Assembly (NCBI RefSeq): GCF_007828045.1
Contig: NZ_VITN01000008.1
Span: 1 to 64,000 of the forward strand
Direction: 5' to 3'
Length of the DNA: 64,000 nucleotides
Source: Nitrospirillum amazonense
Lineage (GTDB): Bacteria > Pseudomonadota > Alphaproteobacteria > Azospirillales > Azospirillaceae
A program made the translations under genes and the position numbers. Below are positions 43,266 to 54,300 of the stretch, piece after piece (positions within the stretch are counted from its first letter, which is position 1; every line of letters starts with the position of its first letter). Below the pieces are notes generated by a model. The model saw only the letters and a list, made by a program, of their open reading frames with translations. It did not search any database and was not told where the DNA came from.

Positions 43266-45794
43266 ATGCGCGACACGGGGCCCGTGACCAACCGTGAGGT
43301 GGAGTTGCGCGAGGGGGAACTGCTGGTCTCCCGCACCGATCCGTCGGGCCGCATCACCTACGCCAACCGTGCCTTCGTCCGCGTCAGCGGATTCAGCCAT
43401 GAGGAACTGATCGGCGCGCCGCACAATCTGGTGCGCCATCCCGACATGCCCGAGGCCGCCTTCGCCGACCTCTGGGCCACCATCCGCGCCGGGCAGCCCT
43501 GGGACGGGCTGGTCAAGAACCGCACCAAGGCCGGCGATCATTATTGGGTGCGCGCCAACGTCACGCCGGTGATGGAGGGCGGTACGGTCGCGGGCTTCAT
43601 CTCCGTCCGCAGCAAGCCCGGCCGGGACGAGGTGCGCTTGGCCGAGGCGCTGTATGCCGAGCTGCGCGCCGGCCGGGGAACCCTGAAGGACGGCGCGGCT
43701 ATCGCCACCGGCCTGGGGTCCCGCCTGCGCCGTTACGCCGGCAGCGTGCGCGGACGCATGATCCTGACCATGGGTACCATGATCGCCTGCACCCTGGTGG
43801 CGGGCGGCCTGCGTTTCCTCGGGCCCCTTGGCGAAAAGATGGGGGACGCGGGCGCCGGCAGCGCCCTATGGCTGGGCGCCAACGCCGCCATCATCCTGGT
43901 GTCGCTGGCCGTATCCGTGCTGGGCGGCAGCCTGATCCTGCGCACCCTGCGCCAAGCCCTGGGCCGGGTGGAGGGGCACTTCGCCGCCATCGCGGCAGGG
44001 GAATTCGACCACGCCATGCCGGCCGACCCGGTGGCGGAGTTCCAGGCCATGACCGCGACGCTGCGGGCCCTGCGGGCGCGCCTGGCCTTCAGCACGGATG
44101 AGCGGGTGGAGCTGATGGAGCGCACGCGCGAGGAAGCCCGCCTGGCGCTGCTGGAAACCTGCCGCGCCATCGAGGCCGACCTGACGGCAACCTGGATGGG
44201 GGTGGAGCGGGGCAGCCACCGGGCGGTGGACGGGGTGGCCCATCTGAAGCAGGCCGTGACCGTGGTGCGGGAGAACACAGTGGCCGTGTCGGCCGCGGCG
44301 GAGCAGGCCAGCGGCAACGCCGGCAACGTCGCCGCCGCGACGGAGGAACTGGGCGCCGCCGGTGATGAGATCGCCCGCCAGGCCGCCCGCTCCAGCGACG
44401 TGGCCCGCCGCGCCGTGGACAGTGCCCGTCTGGCGGCCGGCGCCATCGAACGCATGGAGGAGGCGACGCGCCAGATCGGCACCGTCACGGACCTCATCGC
44501 CGATATCGCCGGCCAGACCAACCTGCTGGCCCTGAACGCCACCATCGAGGCGGCGCGGGCGGGTGACGCCGGCAAGGGTTTCGCCGTGGTGGCGCATGAG
44601 GTGAAGTCGCTGTCCGGCCAGACGCAGAAGGCCACGGACGACATCGGGACCCAGGTGGCGGGCTTGCGCGGCGCCGTGTCGGCCAGTGTGGACGCCATCC
44701 GCGCCGTCATCACGGTGATCGGCGAGATCAACGAGGCCTCGTCCGCCACGGCGGCGGCCGTGGAACAGCAATCCGCCGCCAACGCGGAGATCGGGCGCAG
44801 TGCGTCGGAATCGGCCGGCGCCGCCCGGCAGGTGTCGCACAGCGTGGGCAGCATCCGGGGACAGTCCGATGAAATCGCCACCATCGCCGCCGACCTGGAC
44901 CTGCGGGTCAGCGAGACGCAGACCGCGGTGGTGGACCTGAAGCGGCGCATGACCATCGCCTTGCGCCAGTCGCTGGCCGGTGATCGCCGCGCGGCCGACC
45001 GCGTGCCCTGCGACATGCCGGCGACGGTGCAGGTTAACGGCCGTCCCTACGCCGGCCGGCTGCAGGATTTGTCGGCGCGCGGCGCCCTGGTGGCGGCGGA
45101 CGGCCTGCCCGCCCTGGCCGACCAGCAGGAGGTGGCGCTGGCCGTGGACGGTGTGGGCACTGTGGCGGCGGTGGTGGCGGGCACCAGCGAGCTGGGCCTG
45201 CACCTGTGCTTCATCCATGTCGACGCCGCGACGCAAAGCCGGCTGAAGGCGACGCTGGACCGGGCGCTGGAACGGCACCGCGGCTTCATCGACCTGGCGC
45301 TGGGCGCCGCCGGCCGCATGGGCCAGGCGCTGGAAGGGGCCCTGCAGGCAGGCGAGATCACCGAGACGGCGCTCTTCTCGCACGACCTCGACCCCATTCC
45401 CGGCACCGACCCGCAGCAGTACATGGCGGCCTGTACCGCCATCACCGACCGCTTGTTCCCCGACATCCAGGAACCGGTGGCGGCGGGCGACCCGCGCATC
45501 CAGTTCTGCGCCGCCGTCGTGCCCTCGGGCTACCTGCCCACCCACATGAAGCGGGTGTCGCAGCCGCAACGGCCGGGCGACTACGCCTGGAACATGGCGC
45601 ACAGCCGCAACCGCCGCCTGTTCAACGACCGCGCCGGCCTGGCCGCCGGCCGCAACACCGGCGATTTCCTGGTGCAGTCCTATTCGCGCGACATGGGCGG
45701 CGGGGTCATCATCCGCCTGAAGGAGGTGGACGCCCCCATCCGGGTGCGCGGCCGCATCTGGGGCAATGTCCGCGTGGCGTTCAAGGACGAATAG
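43266..45794 (+). CDS. PAS-MCP-PilZ chemoreceptor with an extra C-terminal domain
   Basis: An 842-residue protein. A PAS domain of the Aer type spans residues 15-115 ([51 protein letters not shown]). Two TM helices follow (about 160-180 and 198-222), then a HAMP-like linker and an MCP signalling domain with [23 protein letters not shown] PilZ domain comes next (about 575-670; [11 protein letters not shown] and DLSARGALV). The C-terminal 150 residues ([19 protein letters not shown], then [15 protein letters not shown]) resemble the extra domain found after some alphaproteobacterial MCPs. It couples redox/energy sensing, c-di-GMP and possibly a further ligand. GGAGG precedes the ATG. Confidence 0.9.
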   Translation: MRDTGPVTNREVELREGELLVSRTDPSGRITYANRAFVRVSGFSHEELIGAPHNLVRHPDMPEAAFADLWATIRAGQPWDGLVKNRTKAGDHYWVRANVTPVMEGGTVAGFISVRSKPGRDEVRLAEALYAELRAGRGTLKDGAAIATGLGSRLRRYAGSVRGRMILTMGTMIACTLVAGGLRFLGPLGEKMGDAGAGSALWLGANAAIILVSLAVSVLGGSLILRTLRQALGRVEGHFAAIAAGEFDHAMPADPVAEFQAMTATLRALRARLAFSTDERVELMERTREEARLALLETCRAIEADLTATWMGVERGSHRAVDGVAHLKQAVTVVRENTVAVSAAAEQASGNAGNVAAATEELGAAGDEIARQAARSSDVARRAVDSARLAAGAIERMEEATRQIGTVTDLIADIAGQTNLLALNATIEAARAGDAGKGFAVVAHEVKSLSGQTQKATDDIGTQVAGLRGAVSASVDAIRAVITVIGEINEASSATAAAVEQQSAANAEIGRSASESAGAARQVSHSVGSIRGQSDEIATIAADLDLRVSETQTAVVDLKRRMTIALRQSLAGDRRAADRVPCDMPATVQVNGRPYAGRLQDLSARGALVAADGLPALADQQEVALAVDGVGTVAAVVAGTSELGLHLCFIHVDAATQSRLKATLDRALERHRGFIDLALGAAGRMGQALEGALQAGEITETALFSHDLDPIPGTDPQQYMAACTAITDRLFPDIQEPVAAGDPRIQFCAAVVPSGYLPTHMKRVSQPQRPGDYAWNMAHSRNRRLFNDRAGLAAGRNTGDFLVQSYSRDMGGGVIIRLKEVDAPIRVRGRIWGNVRVAFKDE

Positions 45795-45809
45795 CGTTCT
45801 GCCGAACGC
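45794..45809 (+). terminator. Hairpin GCGTTC-TGCC-GAACGC at the receptor 3' end
   Basis: A perfect 6-bp stem with a 4-base loop that begins at the last base of the stop codon; no T-tract follows, so strength is uncertain. The next 240 bases to 46049 carry more GC-rich inverted repeats but no gene. Confidence 0.45.
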
Positions 45810-46048
45810 CTGTGAAAACCGGGATGTAAAATTTTTGACACACCCACAAATTTGAACCGTCCCGCCCCGGGCGTCGCCGCTATGCGGCGGCGGCGGGGGT
45901 TGGCGGCTTTACCCGCGCGCGAGGGCGCATTACCAGGGAGGGACAAACGTTAAGCCGCCATCGCGTCTTCCCGGGCCAACCGGGGCGAAGACGGGCCGGG
46001 GCCGGGGGGCCCCGGGATGGGCCTGGGTTGAAGGGGAGGCGCACAGCC

Positions 46049-46663
46049 ATGCAGATCGTCAGCACCACCGACCGCCGGCGGCAAATGCCCATGGGCGACC
46101 GCATCCGCGCGCGGCGCAAGGCGCTGGGCCTGACCCTGCAGCAGGTGGCCGAGCGCTCCGGCCTGTCGGCCCCGTTCATCAGCCAGGCGGAACGGGATTT
46201 GAGCGTGCCCTCGCTGGTGTCGCTGCTGGCCCTGGCCGACGCCCTGACCGTGGACCTCACCTATTTCATGGAGGTGCCGGACAGCGGCACCATCGTTCAC
46301 CGCGCGGCCAAGCCCCGGCGCATCGAGGTCGATAGCCCGGTGGATTACATCGATCTGGCCAGCAACCTGGCGGACCGCAAGCTGGACATCATTCTGATGC
46401 GGGTGCCGCCGGGCCATGCCTTCCCCACCGACCAGCGCAATGGCGAGGACTTCCTCTACGTTGTGGAGGGGGAGATGACGGGCACGGTGGGCAAGACCAA
46501 GGCCAAGCTGGGCGACGGTGATAGCCTGCATTTCGACAGCCTGCAGCCGCACAGCGCCCGCAACGCCTCGGACCGGGACGTGGTGCTGCTGTACGTCGGC
46601 ACCCCGTCCATCTTCCGCAAGTCGGCCGACGGCGTCATCGAGGCCGGCGAGGCCGACGCCTGA
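46049..46663 (+). CDS. XRE-type regulator with cupin sensor domain
   Basis: A 204-residue regulator. The N-terminal Cro/XRE HTH (about 10-68) reads MGDRIRARRKALGLTLQQVA and SGLSAPFISQAERDLSVPSLVSL. The C-terminal cupin (about 120-190) holds GEDFLYVVEGEMTG and DSLHFDSLQPHSARN. Members of the HipB/PuuR-like group sense small molecules, such as amino acids or polyamines, via the cupin pocket. GGGGAGG lies nine bases before ATG 46049. Its targets are unknown; the prolyl oligopeptidase genes start 137 bases downstream on the same strand. Confidence 0.9.
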   Translation: MQIVSTTDRRRQMPMGDRIRARRKALGLTLQQVAERSGLSAPFISQAERDLSVPSLVSLLALADALTVDLTYFMEVPDSGTIVHRAAKPRRIEVDSPVDYIDLASNLADRKLDIILMRVPPGHAFPTDQRNGEDFLYVVEGEMTGTVGKTKAKLGDGDSLHFDSLQPHSARNASDRDVVLLYVGTPSIFRKSADGVIEAGEADA

Positions 46664-46799
46664 GCTCCCCTTCCGGGTCACCCCCATTTGACCTAAGCAG
46701 CGTATTGCATCCGGCCTCGTCCTGACCCACTACTAAAGGCAACAGACAGGGGCGGGGGCGATCCGTGGCAGCGGACGGCCGCCCTCACGGATGGGGTTC

Positions 46800-48929
46800 A
46801 TGAAAAACACGATCAGCGCACTTCTGCTGTCGCCCGGCCTGATGCTGGGGGCGACCGCCGCCTTCGCCGATTCCACACCCGCCACGCCGCCCACCGGCAT
46901 CCCCGAGGACAGCCGGGCGTGGATGGAGGATATGAACAACGGGGACGCCCTGGCCTGGGCCAAGGCGGAAACGGACCGCTCCACCGCCGTGCTGCAGGCC
47001 GACCCGCGCTATCCCGCCCTGCTGGCGGAGGCGACGGCCATCGCCGAAAGCAAGGACCGCGTGCCGGGCGTCAGCTTCCGTGGCGACGCCGTCTATAATT
47101 TCTGGCAGGACGCCGACCACGTCCAGGGCCTGTGGCGCACCACCACCCTGGCCAGCTTCGCCAAGGACAAGCCCGACTGGCAGACCGTGCTGGACGTGGA
47201 CGCCCTGGCCAAGGCCGAGGGCGTGAAGTGGGTGTTCAAGGGCACGGACTGCGACGAGGAAACCCGCCGCCACTGCGTCGTCCATCTGTCCAACGGGGGT
47301 GAGGACGCGGTCACGGTCCGCGAGTTCGACATGAAGACCCGGGCCTTCGTGCCTGGCGGCTTCGCCCTGCCGCGCGGCAAGCAGAATGTCGCCTGGGCGG
47401 ACACCGAAACCCTGCTGGTGGCCCGCGACTGGGGTGCCGGCACCATGAGCGGCGCCGGCTACCCCCTGGTCATCAAGTCGCTGAAGCGCGGCCAGCCGCT
47501 GGACCAGGCGCGGGAGGTGTTCCGCGGCCAGCCGTCGGACATGTCGGTGGGCGCGGAAACCATGCGCGACGCCCAAGGGCACCAGGCCACGCTGATCACC
47601 CGCAACCTCAGCTTCTTCGAGGTGGAGACCTATCTGCTGGCGGGCGGCCAGCCGAAGCGCCTGGCCCTGCCGCTGAAGTCCCGCGTGCACGGCATCCACG
47701 AGGGCCAGCTGATCGTGGAGGTGAAGCAGGATTGGAACGCGGGCGGCGTCGCCGTTCCGCAAGGGGCCGTCGTGGCGCTGGATCTGGCGGCGGCCATGGC
47801 CGATCCGGACCACCTGCACCCGGTCCCGGTCTATACGCCGACCTCGCGCGAAGGCCTGAACGGTCTGGATTTCACGCGGCACCACCTGCTGATCAGCCTG
47901 ACGGACAACGTGAAGGGCCGCGTCTACGTGGCCGACCGCAACGCCGACGGCAGCTGGCGCCGCGCGCAGCTGCAACTGCCGGACAACGCCAACATCACCG
48001 TCACCGGCGCGGACCGCGACCATGACCGCGCCTTCGTCACGGTGGCCGGCTTCCTGGAGCCGCTGACCCTGTCGCTGGTCGACACCAACACGGGGGCGGT
48101 GGAAAAGCTGAAATCCACACCGCCGCAGTTCGACGCATCCAAGGCGGTGGTGGAACAGCGCGAGGCGGTGTCCAGCGACGGGACCCATGTGCCCTACTTC
48201 GTCGTGCGGCCGCGCGACGTGCCTTTCGACGGATCCACCCCCACCCTGCTGTACGCCTATGGCGGGTTCGAGGTGCCGATGCTGCCCCGCTATCTGGGCG
48301 CCACCGGCAAGATGTGGCTGGAACGGGGCGGCGCCTACGTGCTGGCCAACATCCGGGGCGGTGGGGAGTTCGGCCCCGCCTGGCATGAGGCCGGCCTGAA
48401 GACCAAGCGCCAGGCCATTTACGACGACTTCGTCGCCGTGGCCCGCGACCTGATCGCCACCAAGCTGACCAGCACCCGCCGGCTGGGCATCGAGGGTGGG
48501 TCCAACGGCGGCCTGCTGATGGGCGTGCAGTTCACCCAGCACCCGGAACTGTGGCGCGCCGTCGTCATCCAGGTGCCGCTGCTGGACATGCTGCGTTTCC
48601 CCGTCATCGGCGCCGGCGCCTCCTGGATGGGGGAATACGGGGACCCGGCGGTGCCGGAGGAGCGGGCCTTCCTGGCCGGCATCTCGCCCTACCATAATCT
48701 CAAGGCAGGGGTGACCTATCCGGAACCCTTGTTCGTCACCTCGGCCAAGGATGATCGGGTCAATCCCGGGCACGCCCGCAAAATGGCGGCCAAGATGAAG
48801 GAGATGGGCCTGCCCTACCTCTATTACGAGAACACCGAGGGCGGTCACGCCGCCAGCGCCAACCTGAAGGAAACCGCCCGGCGGCAGGCGCTGGAGTTCA
48901 CCTACCTTTTACGGAAACTCAAGGATTAG
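46800..48929 (+). CDS. Prolyl oligopeptidase (S9), exported
   Basis: A 709-residue S9 peptidase with a signal sequence (MKNTISALLLSPGLMLGATAAFA). The N-terminal beta-propeller covers about 70-430, and the hydrolase domain holds the catalytic Ser568 (GIEGGSNGGLLMG), Asp652 (SAKDDRVNPGHA) and His683 (EGGHAAS). It cleaves short proline-containing peptides in the periplasm. The ATG at 46800 gives a better signal peptide than the ATG nine bases earlier. It is followed by a paralogue of the same architecture, with clear similarity in YGGFEVP/YGGFNLS, ANIRGGGEFGPAWHEA and CLDML-type segments. Confidence 0.9.
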   Translation: MKNTISALLLSPGLMLGATAAFADSTPATPPTGIPEDSRAWMEDMNNGDALAWAKAETDRSTAVLQADPRYPALLAEATAIAESKDRVPGVSFRGDAVYNFWQDADHVQGLWRTTTLASFAKDKPDWQTVLDVDALAKAEGVKWVFKGTDCDEETRRHCVVHLSNGGEDAVTVREFDMKTRAFVPGGFALPRGKQNVAWADTETLLVARDWGAGTMSGAGYPLVIKSLKRGQPLDQAREVFRGQPSDMSVGAETMRDAQGHQATLITRNLSFFEVETYLLAGGQPKRLALPLKSRVHGIHEGQLIVEVKQDWNAGGVAVPQGAVVALDLAAAMADPDHLHPVPVYTPTSREGLNGLDFTRHHLLISLTDNVKGRVYVADRNADGSWRRAQLQLPDNANITVTGADRDHDRAFVTVAGFLEPLTLSLVDTNTGAVEKLKSTPPQFDASKAVVEQREAVSSDGTHVPYFVVRPRDVPFDGSTPTLLYAYGGFEVPMLPRYLGATGKMWLERGGAYVLANIRGGGEFGPAWHEAGLKTKRQAIYDDFVAVARDLIATKLTSTRRLGIEGGSNGGLLMGVQFTQHPELWRAVVIQVPLLDMLRFPVIGAGASWMGEYGDPAVPEERAFLAGISPYHNLKAGVTYPEPLFVTSAKDDRVNPGHARKMAAKMKEMGLPYLYYENTEGGHAASANLKETARRQALEFTYLLRKLKD

Positions 48930-48940
48930 GGATCAATCCT

Positions 48941-48973
48941 GGAACGGGGGCAGAGGTTCCCTGCCTCCGTTCC
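48941..48973 (+). terminator. Hairpin between the two prolyl oligopeptidase genes
   Basis: A 13-bp stem (GGAACGG-G-GGCAG with CTGCC-T-CCGTTCC, one G-T pair) and a 7-base loop begin 12 bases after the first stop. No long T-tract follows, so it may reduce rather than stop read-through into the second paralogue. Confidence 0.55.
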
Positions 48974-49045
48974 GCCGTCCCCCTAACCCCGGCCGCCGCT
49001 GTCGCCAGGGGATGGGGTCCCGATCCGCCGAGGCTGTCGCGTCCC

Positions 49046-51211
49046 ATGCCGTCCCTTCGTTCCCGTGTCCTTCCGGCTTTGCTTTTGGCGCTGTCGCTGG
49101 CGGCATGCGCCCAGAACCCGGCTGCCGAGCCGGCGGCCCCGCTGGCGGGCCTGTCCTCCACCTATACCGACCCCTATGCCTGGCTGGAAACGCCCGACTC
49201 GCCGGATGCGCTGGCCTGGGTGGCGCGGCAGAACCAGCGCACGCTGGCGGAACTGACGCAGGACGCGCCCCTGTCCGATTTCATCTCCACCGCCACCCTG
49301 CTGGCGCATGAGGCGTCGGAAGAGGGCGGCAATGGCGCCCTGCCCTCGGGCGGGGCGGTGGACGGCAAGGATCCGGCCGTTACCACCATCGACGGCGTGC
49401 GCCATGTCTATGCCGGTTCCAATTGCTACGGCACGGTCGATCCCGATGCGCCGCCCCCGGCCGCGGGGGCGGATCCGGTGGTCATGGGGCGCACCTGCCT
49501 GGTGTCGCTGTCGCGCACGGGTGAGGACGCGGTGGAGGTGCGGGAATATGACCCCGCGGCCAAGGCTTACGTGCCCGGCGGCTTCCACCTGCCCTACGCC
49601 AAGCAGACGGTGGTGTGGCTGGACCATGACACCCTGCTGGTGGCCCGTGGCTGGGATTCCAGCGACACCGCGCTGACCCGTTCCGGCTATCCCTACGTGG
49701 TGAAGGTGGTGCAGCGCGGCCAGCCGCTGGACCAGGCGCATGAGATCTTCCAGGGCCGTGTCACCGACACCTCCGTCAGCCCGGCCATCTTCCGCGACCG
49801 CCAGGGCCACCGCGCCATCGTCCTGGTGCGCCGGCCCAGTTATTTCACCACGGAACATTATCTGGTCGAAGGCCGCCACACCCTGAAGCTGGGCCTGCCG
49901 CCGCTGGCCGAGCTGGCGGTGCTGGCCAACGGGCAACTGGTCGTCAAGCTGGGACAGGACTGGCAGACGGCCAGCGGCCGCACCTTTCCCGCCGGCTCCT
50001 ATGTCTCGGTGGATCTGGACGCCGCCCGCCACGACCCGGCCAAGCTGAAGGCGGCCCCGGTCTATCTGCCCGGCCCGCGCGAGGCCGTGACCAACCTGGT
50101 GAAGGCCAGGTCGCACCTGGTGGTCACCAGTGACGAGAATGTGCGCGGCCGCCTGACGGTGCTGACCCGCGTCGACGGCGGTTGGAAGACGACCCGTATC
50201 GACCTGCCCGACATGTCGGCCGTCAGCATCAAGTCCAGCAGCGAGGACAAGGACAAGCTGACCGTGACCGTGGCCGGCTTCCTGACGCCCCAGGCGGTGT
50301 GGAGCGTGGACCTGGACAGTGCCGCCGCCGCCCTGGTCAAGGCCGGCAGCCCCGGCTTCGACGCCAGTCCCTACACCGTGGACCAGTGGCAGGCCGTGTC
50401 CACCGATGGCACCGCCATCCCCTACTTCATCGTCCACCGCAAGGACATGGTGCTCAGCGGCGATAACCCCACCCTGCTGACGGCCTACGGCGGTTTCAAC
50501 CTGTCGCGCCTGCCGACATATTCCGCCACCATCGGCAAGCTGTGGCTGGACCGGGGCGGCGTCTATGTCGTGGCCAACATCCGGGGCGGGGGCGAGTTCG
50601 GCCCCGCCTGGCACGAGGCGGCGCTGAAGACCCACCGGCAGAAGTCCTTCGATGACTTCACCGCCGTGGCGCGCGACCTGATTCAACGCCAGGTCACCCG
50701 GCCGGCACGCCTGGGCATCAGCGGCGGATCCAACGGCGGCCTTCTGATGGGCGTCGCCCTGACCCAGCATCCCGACCTGTGGGGGGCGGTCGCCATCAAG
50801 GTGCCGCTGCTGGATATGCTGCGCTATGAGGCCATCGCCGCCGGCTCGTCCTGGGTGGCGGAATACGGCAGCGTCTCGGTGCCGGAGGAACGGGCCTTCC
50901 TGGCTAGTATTTCCCCCTACCAGCGGCTGGATCCCACGCGCACCTACCCGGAAACCCTGATCATGACGGCCACCCACGACGACCGCGTGGGCCCCGGCCA
51001 TGCCCGCAAGTTCGCTGCCCGCATGGAGGCGCTGGGCAAGCCCGTGCTGTTCTATGAAAGCGACGAGGGCGGCCACGGCACCCGGGGCCTGGATGACGCC
51101 GCCCGCGCCCGGGGCCCCGCCCTGGAACTGGCCTACTTCGCCTCCCGCCTCATGCCGCGGCGTGCCGAGCGTCCCGCCGGCGGCCAAGTGGTGGCGGGGG
51201 CCGCCGACTAG
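49046..51211 (+). CDS. Prolyl oligopeptidase (S9) lipoprotein paralogue
   Basis: A 721-residue S9 peptidase with a lipobox (LALSLAAC, Cys at about 22), so it is anchored to a membrane rather than free. Catalytic Ser562 is in GISGGSNGGLLMG, with Asp in ATHDDRVGPGHA and His in DEGGHGTRG. The propeller contains NCYGTVDPDAP and TCLVSLSRTGEDAVEV, matching RHCVVHLSNGGEDAVTV in the upstream copy. The pair is an old tandem duplication in which one copy gained, or one lost, lipid anchoring. The start has no strong ribosome binding site (CTGTCGCGTCCC before ATG). Confidence 0.9.
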   Translation: MPSLRSRVLPALLLALSLAACAQNPAAEPAAPLAGLSSTYTDPYAWLETPDSPDALAWVARQNQRTLAELTQDAPLSDFISTATLLAHEASEEGGNGALPSGGAVDGKDPAVTTIDGVRHVYAGSNCYGTVDPDAPPPAAGADPVVMGRTCLVSLSRTGEDAVEVREYDPAAKAYVPGGFHLPYAKQTVVWLDHDTLLVARGWDSSDTALTRSGYPYVVKVVQRGQPLDQAHEIFQGRVTDTSVSPAIFRDRQGHRAIVLVRRPSYFTTEHYLVEGRHTLKLGLPPLAELAVLANGQLVVKLGQDWQTASGRTFPAGSYVSVDLDAARHDPAKLKAAPVYLPGPREAVTNLVKARSHLVVTSDENVRGRLTVLTRVDGGWKTTRIDLPDMSAVSIKSSSEDKDKLTVTVAGFLTPQAVWSVDLDSAAAALVKAGSPGFDASPYTVDQWQAVSTDGTAIPYFIVHRKDMVLSGDNPTLLTAYGGFNLSRLPTYSATIGKLWLDRGGVYVVANIRGGGEFGPAWHEAALKTHRQKSFDDFTAVARDLIQRQVTRPARLGISGGSNGGLLMGVALTQHPDLWGAVAIKVPLLDMLRYEAIAAGSSWVAEYGSVSVPEERAFLASISPYQRLDPTRTYPETLIMTATHDDRVGPGHARKFAARMEALGKPVLFYESDEGGHGTRGLDDAARARGPALELAYFASRLMPRRAERPAGGQVVAGAAD

Positions 51212-51346
51212 GGATCATTCCGCAAAAAACCTATCTACGTAGCCTCCCCGTCCGCGCCCTGGACGATGCGACAGCCGGATGCGACAAAGGTCCCCTGGCG
51301 GGATCGGTCGGGGCCTCCATGCCCCCGGCCTGTTGGGGGATGAGGG

Positions 51347-54300
51347 ATGGCCTTGGGCTTGCGGCGGCGTCTGTTGCTGCTGCTGATCGGTACGACCGTG
51401 CCTTTCTTCCTGTTGCTGCTGGGCGAAAGCCGGGCCCGGCGGAACGAGGCCGTCGCCGCCGTCGAGGCCCAGGCGGTGGAACTGGCCCGCATGGCGGCGG
51501 ACGAACAGGAACGCCTGCTGGACCAGGTGCGGCGGCTCAGCCTGGGCTTCGCCCAGCATTCCGCCCTGCTGCCCACGGACCAGTGCGTCGATGACGCTCG
51601 CATCCTGAAGGCGTCCCAGCCCTGGGTTTCCAACATCCACGTGGTCAAGCCCGATGGCTCGGTCGTCTGCTCGTCGGCGGACCAGCCGTGGTTCAACTAC
51701 AGCGACCGCGAATACGTGCGCCAGGCCTTTGAGACCGGCCGGGCCAGCACCAGCGACTATGTGTTCGGGCGGCCCAGCAACCGTGTGATCCTGGGCACCG
51801 CCCAGCCGGTGTACCGGGCGGACGGGCCGGCGGATGCGGGCAAGCCGGACGCCCTGGTGTTGGCGGGCCTCAGCATGGATTGGATCGAGAAGACGGGTGC
51901 CCGCTTCAGCCACGACGGGTCCCTGTTCCTGCTGGTGGACCGCACCGGCACGGTGCTGGCCCGCATCCCTGAACGGCGGGATCTGGTGGGGCATAATTTC
52001 AAGGACAACCCCTTCATTCAGGCGGTGCTGAACGGGCCGGCGGACCGGGGGGAATTCGTCACCCTGGACGGGGTGGACCGGCTGGTGGGCATCGCCGCCC
52101 TGCCCGGCAGCGGGGCGCATGTCGTGGTGGGCGTGGATCGTGCCGCCGTCCTGGCCCCGATCCTGGCCGACCAGCGGCGCACCCTGGCCTTTGGCGGCGT
52201 GGCCGCCCTCTGCGCCCTGCTGCTGGGCTGGGTGGGGGTGGAGGCGACGGTGCTGCGCGGTGTGCTGGCCCTGCGCCATGCCGTCTCCCGCCTGGCCGCC
52301 GGTGACAGGGGCGTGCGCGCCGCCATCGCGCCCGGCACGGCGGAGTTCGCGGAACTGGCGCGATCCTTCAACGACATGGCGGCGGCCCTGGATCGGCATG
52401 AGCGTGAGATCGCCCAGCGCGAGGCCCAGTTCCGCGACCTGACGGAGGTGTCCAGCGACTGGTTCTGGGAAACCGATCCGGAGGGGCGCTTCACCCAGAT
52501 GTCCCAGGGTGTCGGCAGCCTGGGCATCCCCGCCGGCCATTTCCTGGGCCGTACCCGCCGCGACTTCGCGGTCGACCCTGACAGCTTCGAATTCCAGGCC
52601 TATGAGGAATTGCTGGCGGCGCGGCAACCCTTCCGCAACCTGGCCTACAGCCTGTATGGCGAGGACGGGGTGCTGCGCCACGTTGTGGTCAGCGGCAAGC
52701 CCTTCTTCGATGAAGCCGGCGTGTTCCGGGGCTTTCGCGGGTCGGGACGCGACCGCACCCAGCAGGTGGCGGCGGAAGAGCGCCTGCGCCTGCTGCAATC
52801 GGTGGCGGTGCACGCTACCGATGGCATCCTGATCACCGAGGCCGACGCCCTGGACGAGCCGGGCCCCCGCATCATTTTCGTGAACGAGGCCTTCACCACC
52901 GTCACCGGGTTCTCCTGGGACGAGGCGGTGGGGCGTTCCCCCCGCTTCCTGCAGGGGCCGCTGACCGACAGGGCGGCGCTGGAGCGCATCCGCCAGGCGT
53001 TGGCCGCGGGGGACCCGGTGCGCCAGCGCCTGCTGAACTATACCCGTGACCGCCGTCCCTTCTGGGTGGATCTGGCCATCTTTCCGGCGCGGGCGGGCAC
53101 CCGCATCACCCATTACGTCGCCTTGCTGCGCGACGTGTCGGACCAGGTGGCGGCGACCCTGCATCTGAACGCCCAAGTGACGGAGCTGGAGGCCGCGCGC
53201 GCCACCTTGCAGGCGCAGCGTACCCTGCTGGACAACGTGCTGAACGCCTCGCTGGATGGGGTCTTCGCCTATGACACCATCCGGGACGAAAACTTCGATG
53301 TCAGGGACTTCCGCTTCGAGCTGGTCAACGTCACCGCCGAGAAGATGGCCGGCCGCTCCGCCCACGACCTGGTGGGCCGGGGCCTGAAGGAGCTGTTCCC
53401 CGATCTTGCGGCCGGTGGCCTGTTCGACCGCTATGTCGAGGTGGTGGACACGGGCCGTGCCGCCACCTTCGAATATCACCGGGACGAGGACGGGCGCTGG
53501 TTCCGCATCACCGCCGTGCCCTGGGGGCGCGGCCTGGCGGTGACCCTGTCCGACATCACGCGGGAGAAGAAGCGCGAGGGCGACCTGGCCGCCCTGGCCG
53601 ATGACCTGGCCGGCGCCAAGCAGGCGGCGGAGGCGGCCAACCGCGCCAAATCCGATTTCCTGGCCAATATGAGCCATGAGATCCGCACGCCCATGAACGG
53701 CATCATGGGCATGACCCAGATCCTGCTTGGCACCGCGCTGGCGACCGAGCAGCGCGCCTATGCCGAGGCCATCCACGACAGCGCCCAGGCCCTGCTGAAC
53801 ATCATCAACAACATCCTGGACATCTCGAAGCTGGAGGCCGGCAAGGTCGAGTTGGAGATGGTGGACTTCGTCCTGGATGAGGTGGTGGAGGGCGTGATGG
53901 CCCTACTGACGCCCCAGGCGCGGGAAAAGGGGCTGGATCTGGACGTCTCCGTGGCGCCAGAGGTCGCTGGCGCCTATCGCGGCGACCCCACCCGCCTGCG
54001 CCAGGTGCTGCTGAACCTGATGGGCAACGCCGTGAAGTTCACGTCCGAGGGGCGCGTCAGCCTGGCCATCACGGCGGCACCCGCCGAAAACGGCGGAGAT
54101 CGGGCGGACGACCGCCTGCGCCTGCGCTTCACCGTCGTCGACACGGGTGTGGGCATGGGCGCGGACCAGCAGGCCCGCCTGTTCGAGAAATTCACCCAGG
54201 CCGACACGTCCATCAATCGGCGCTATGGCGGCACCGGCCTGGGGCTGGTCATCTCGCGCGAGCTGGTGCGCCTCATGGGCGGCAGCATCACCCTGGACAG

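Noticed and set aside
43866-45602. A long leftward frame opposite the PAS-MCP-PilZ gene
   Set aside because: Antisense shadow of a recognised chemoreceptor; low-complexity composition and no motif.
51215-53776. An 853-codon leftward frame opposite the hybrid kinase
   Set aside because: Same compositional artefact; the opposite strand has unmistakable kinase domains.
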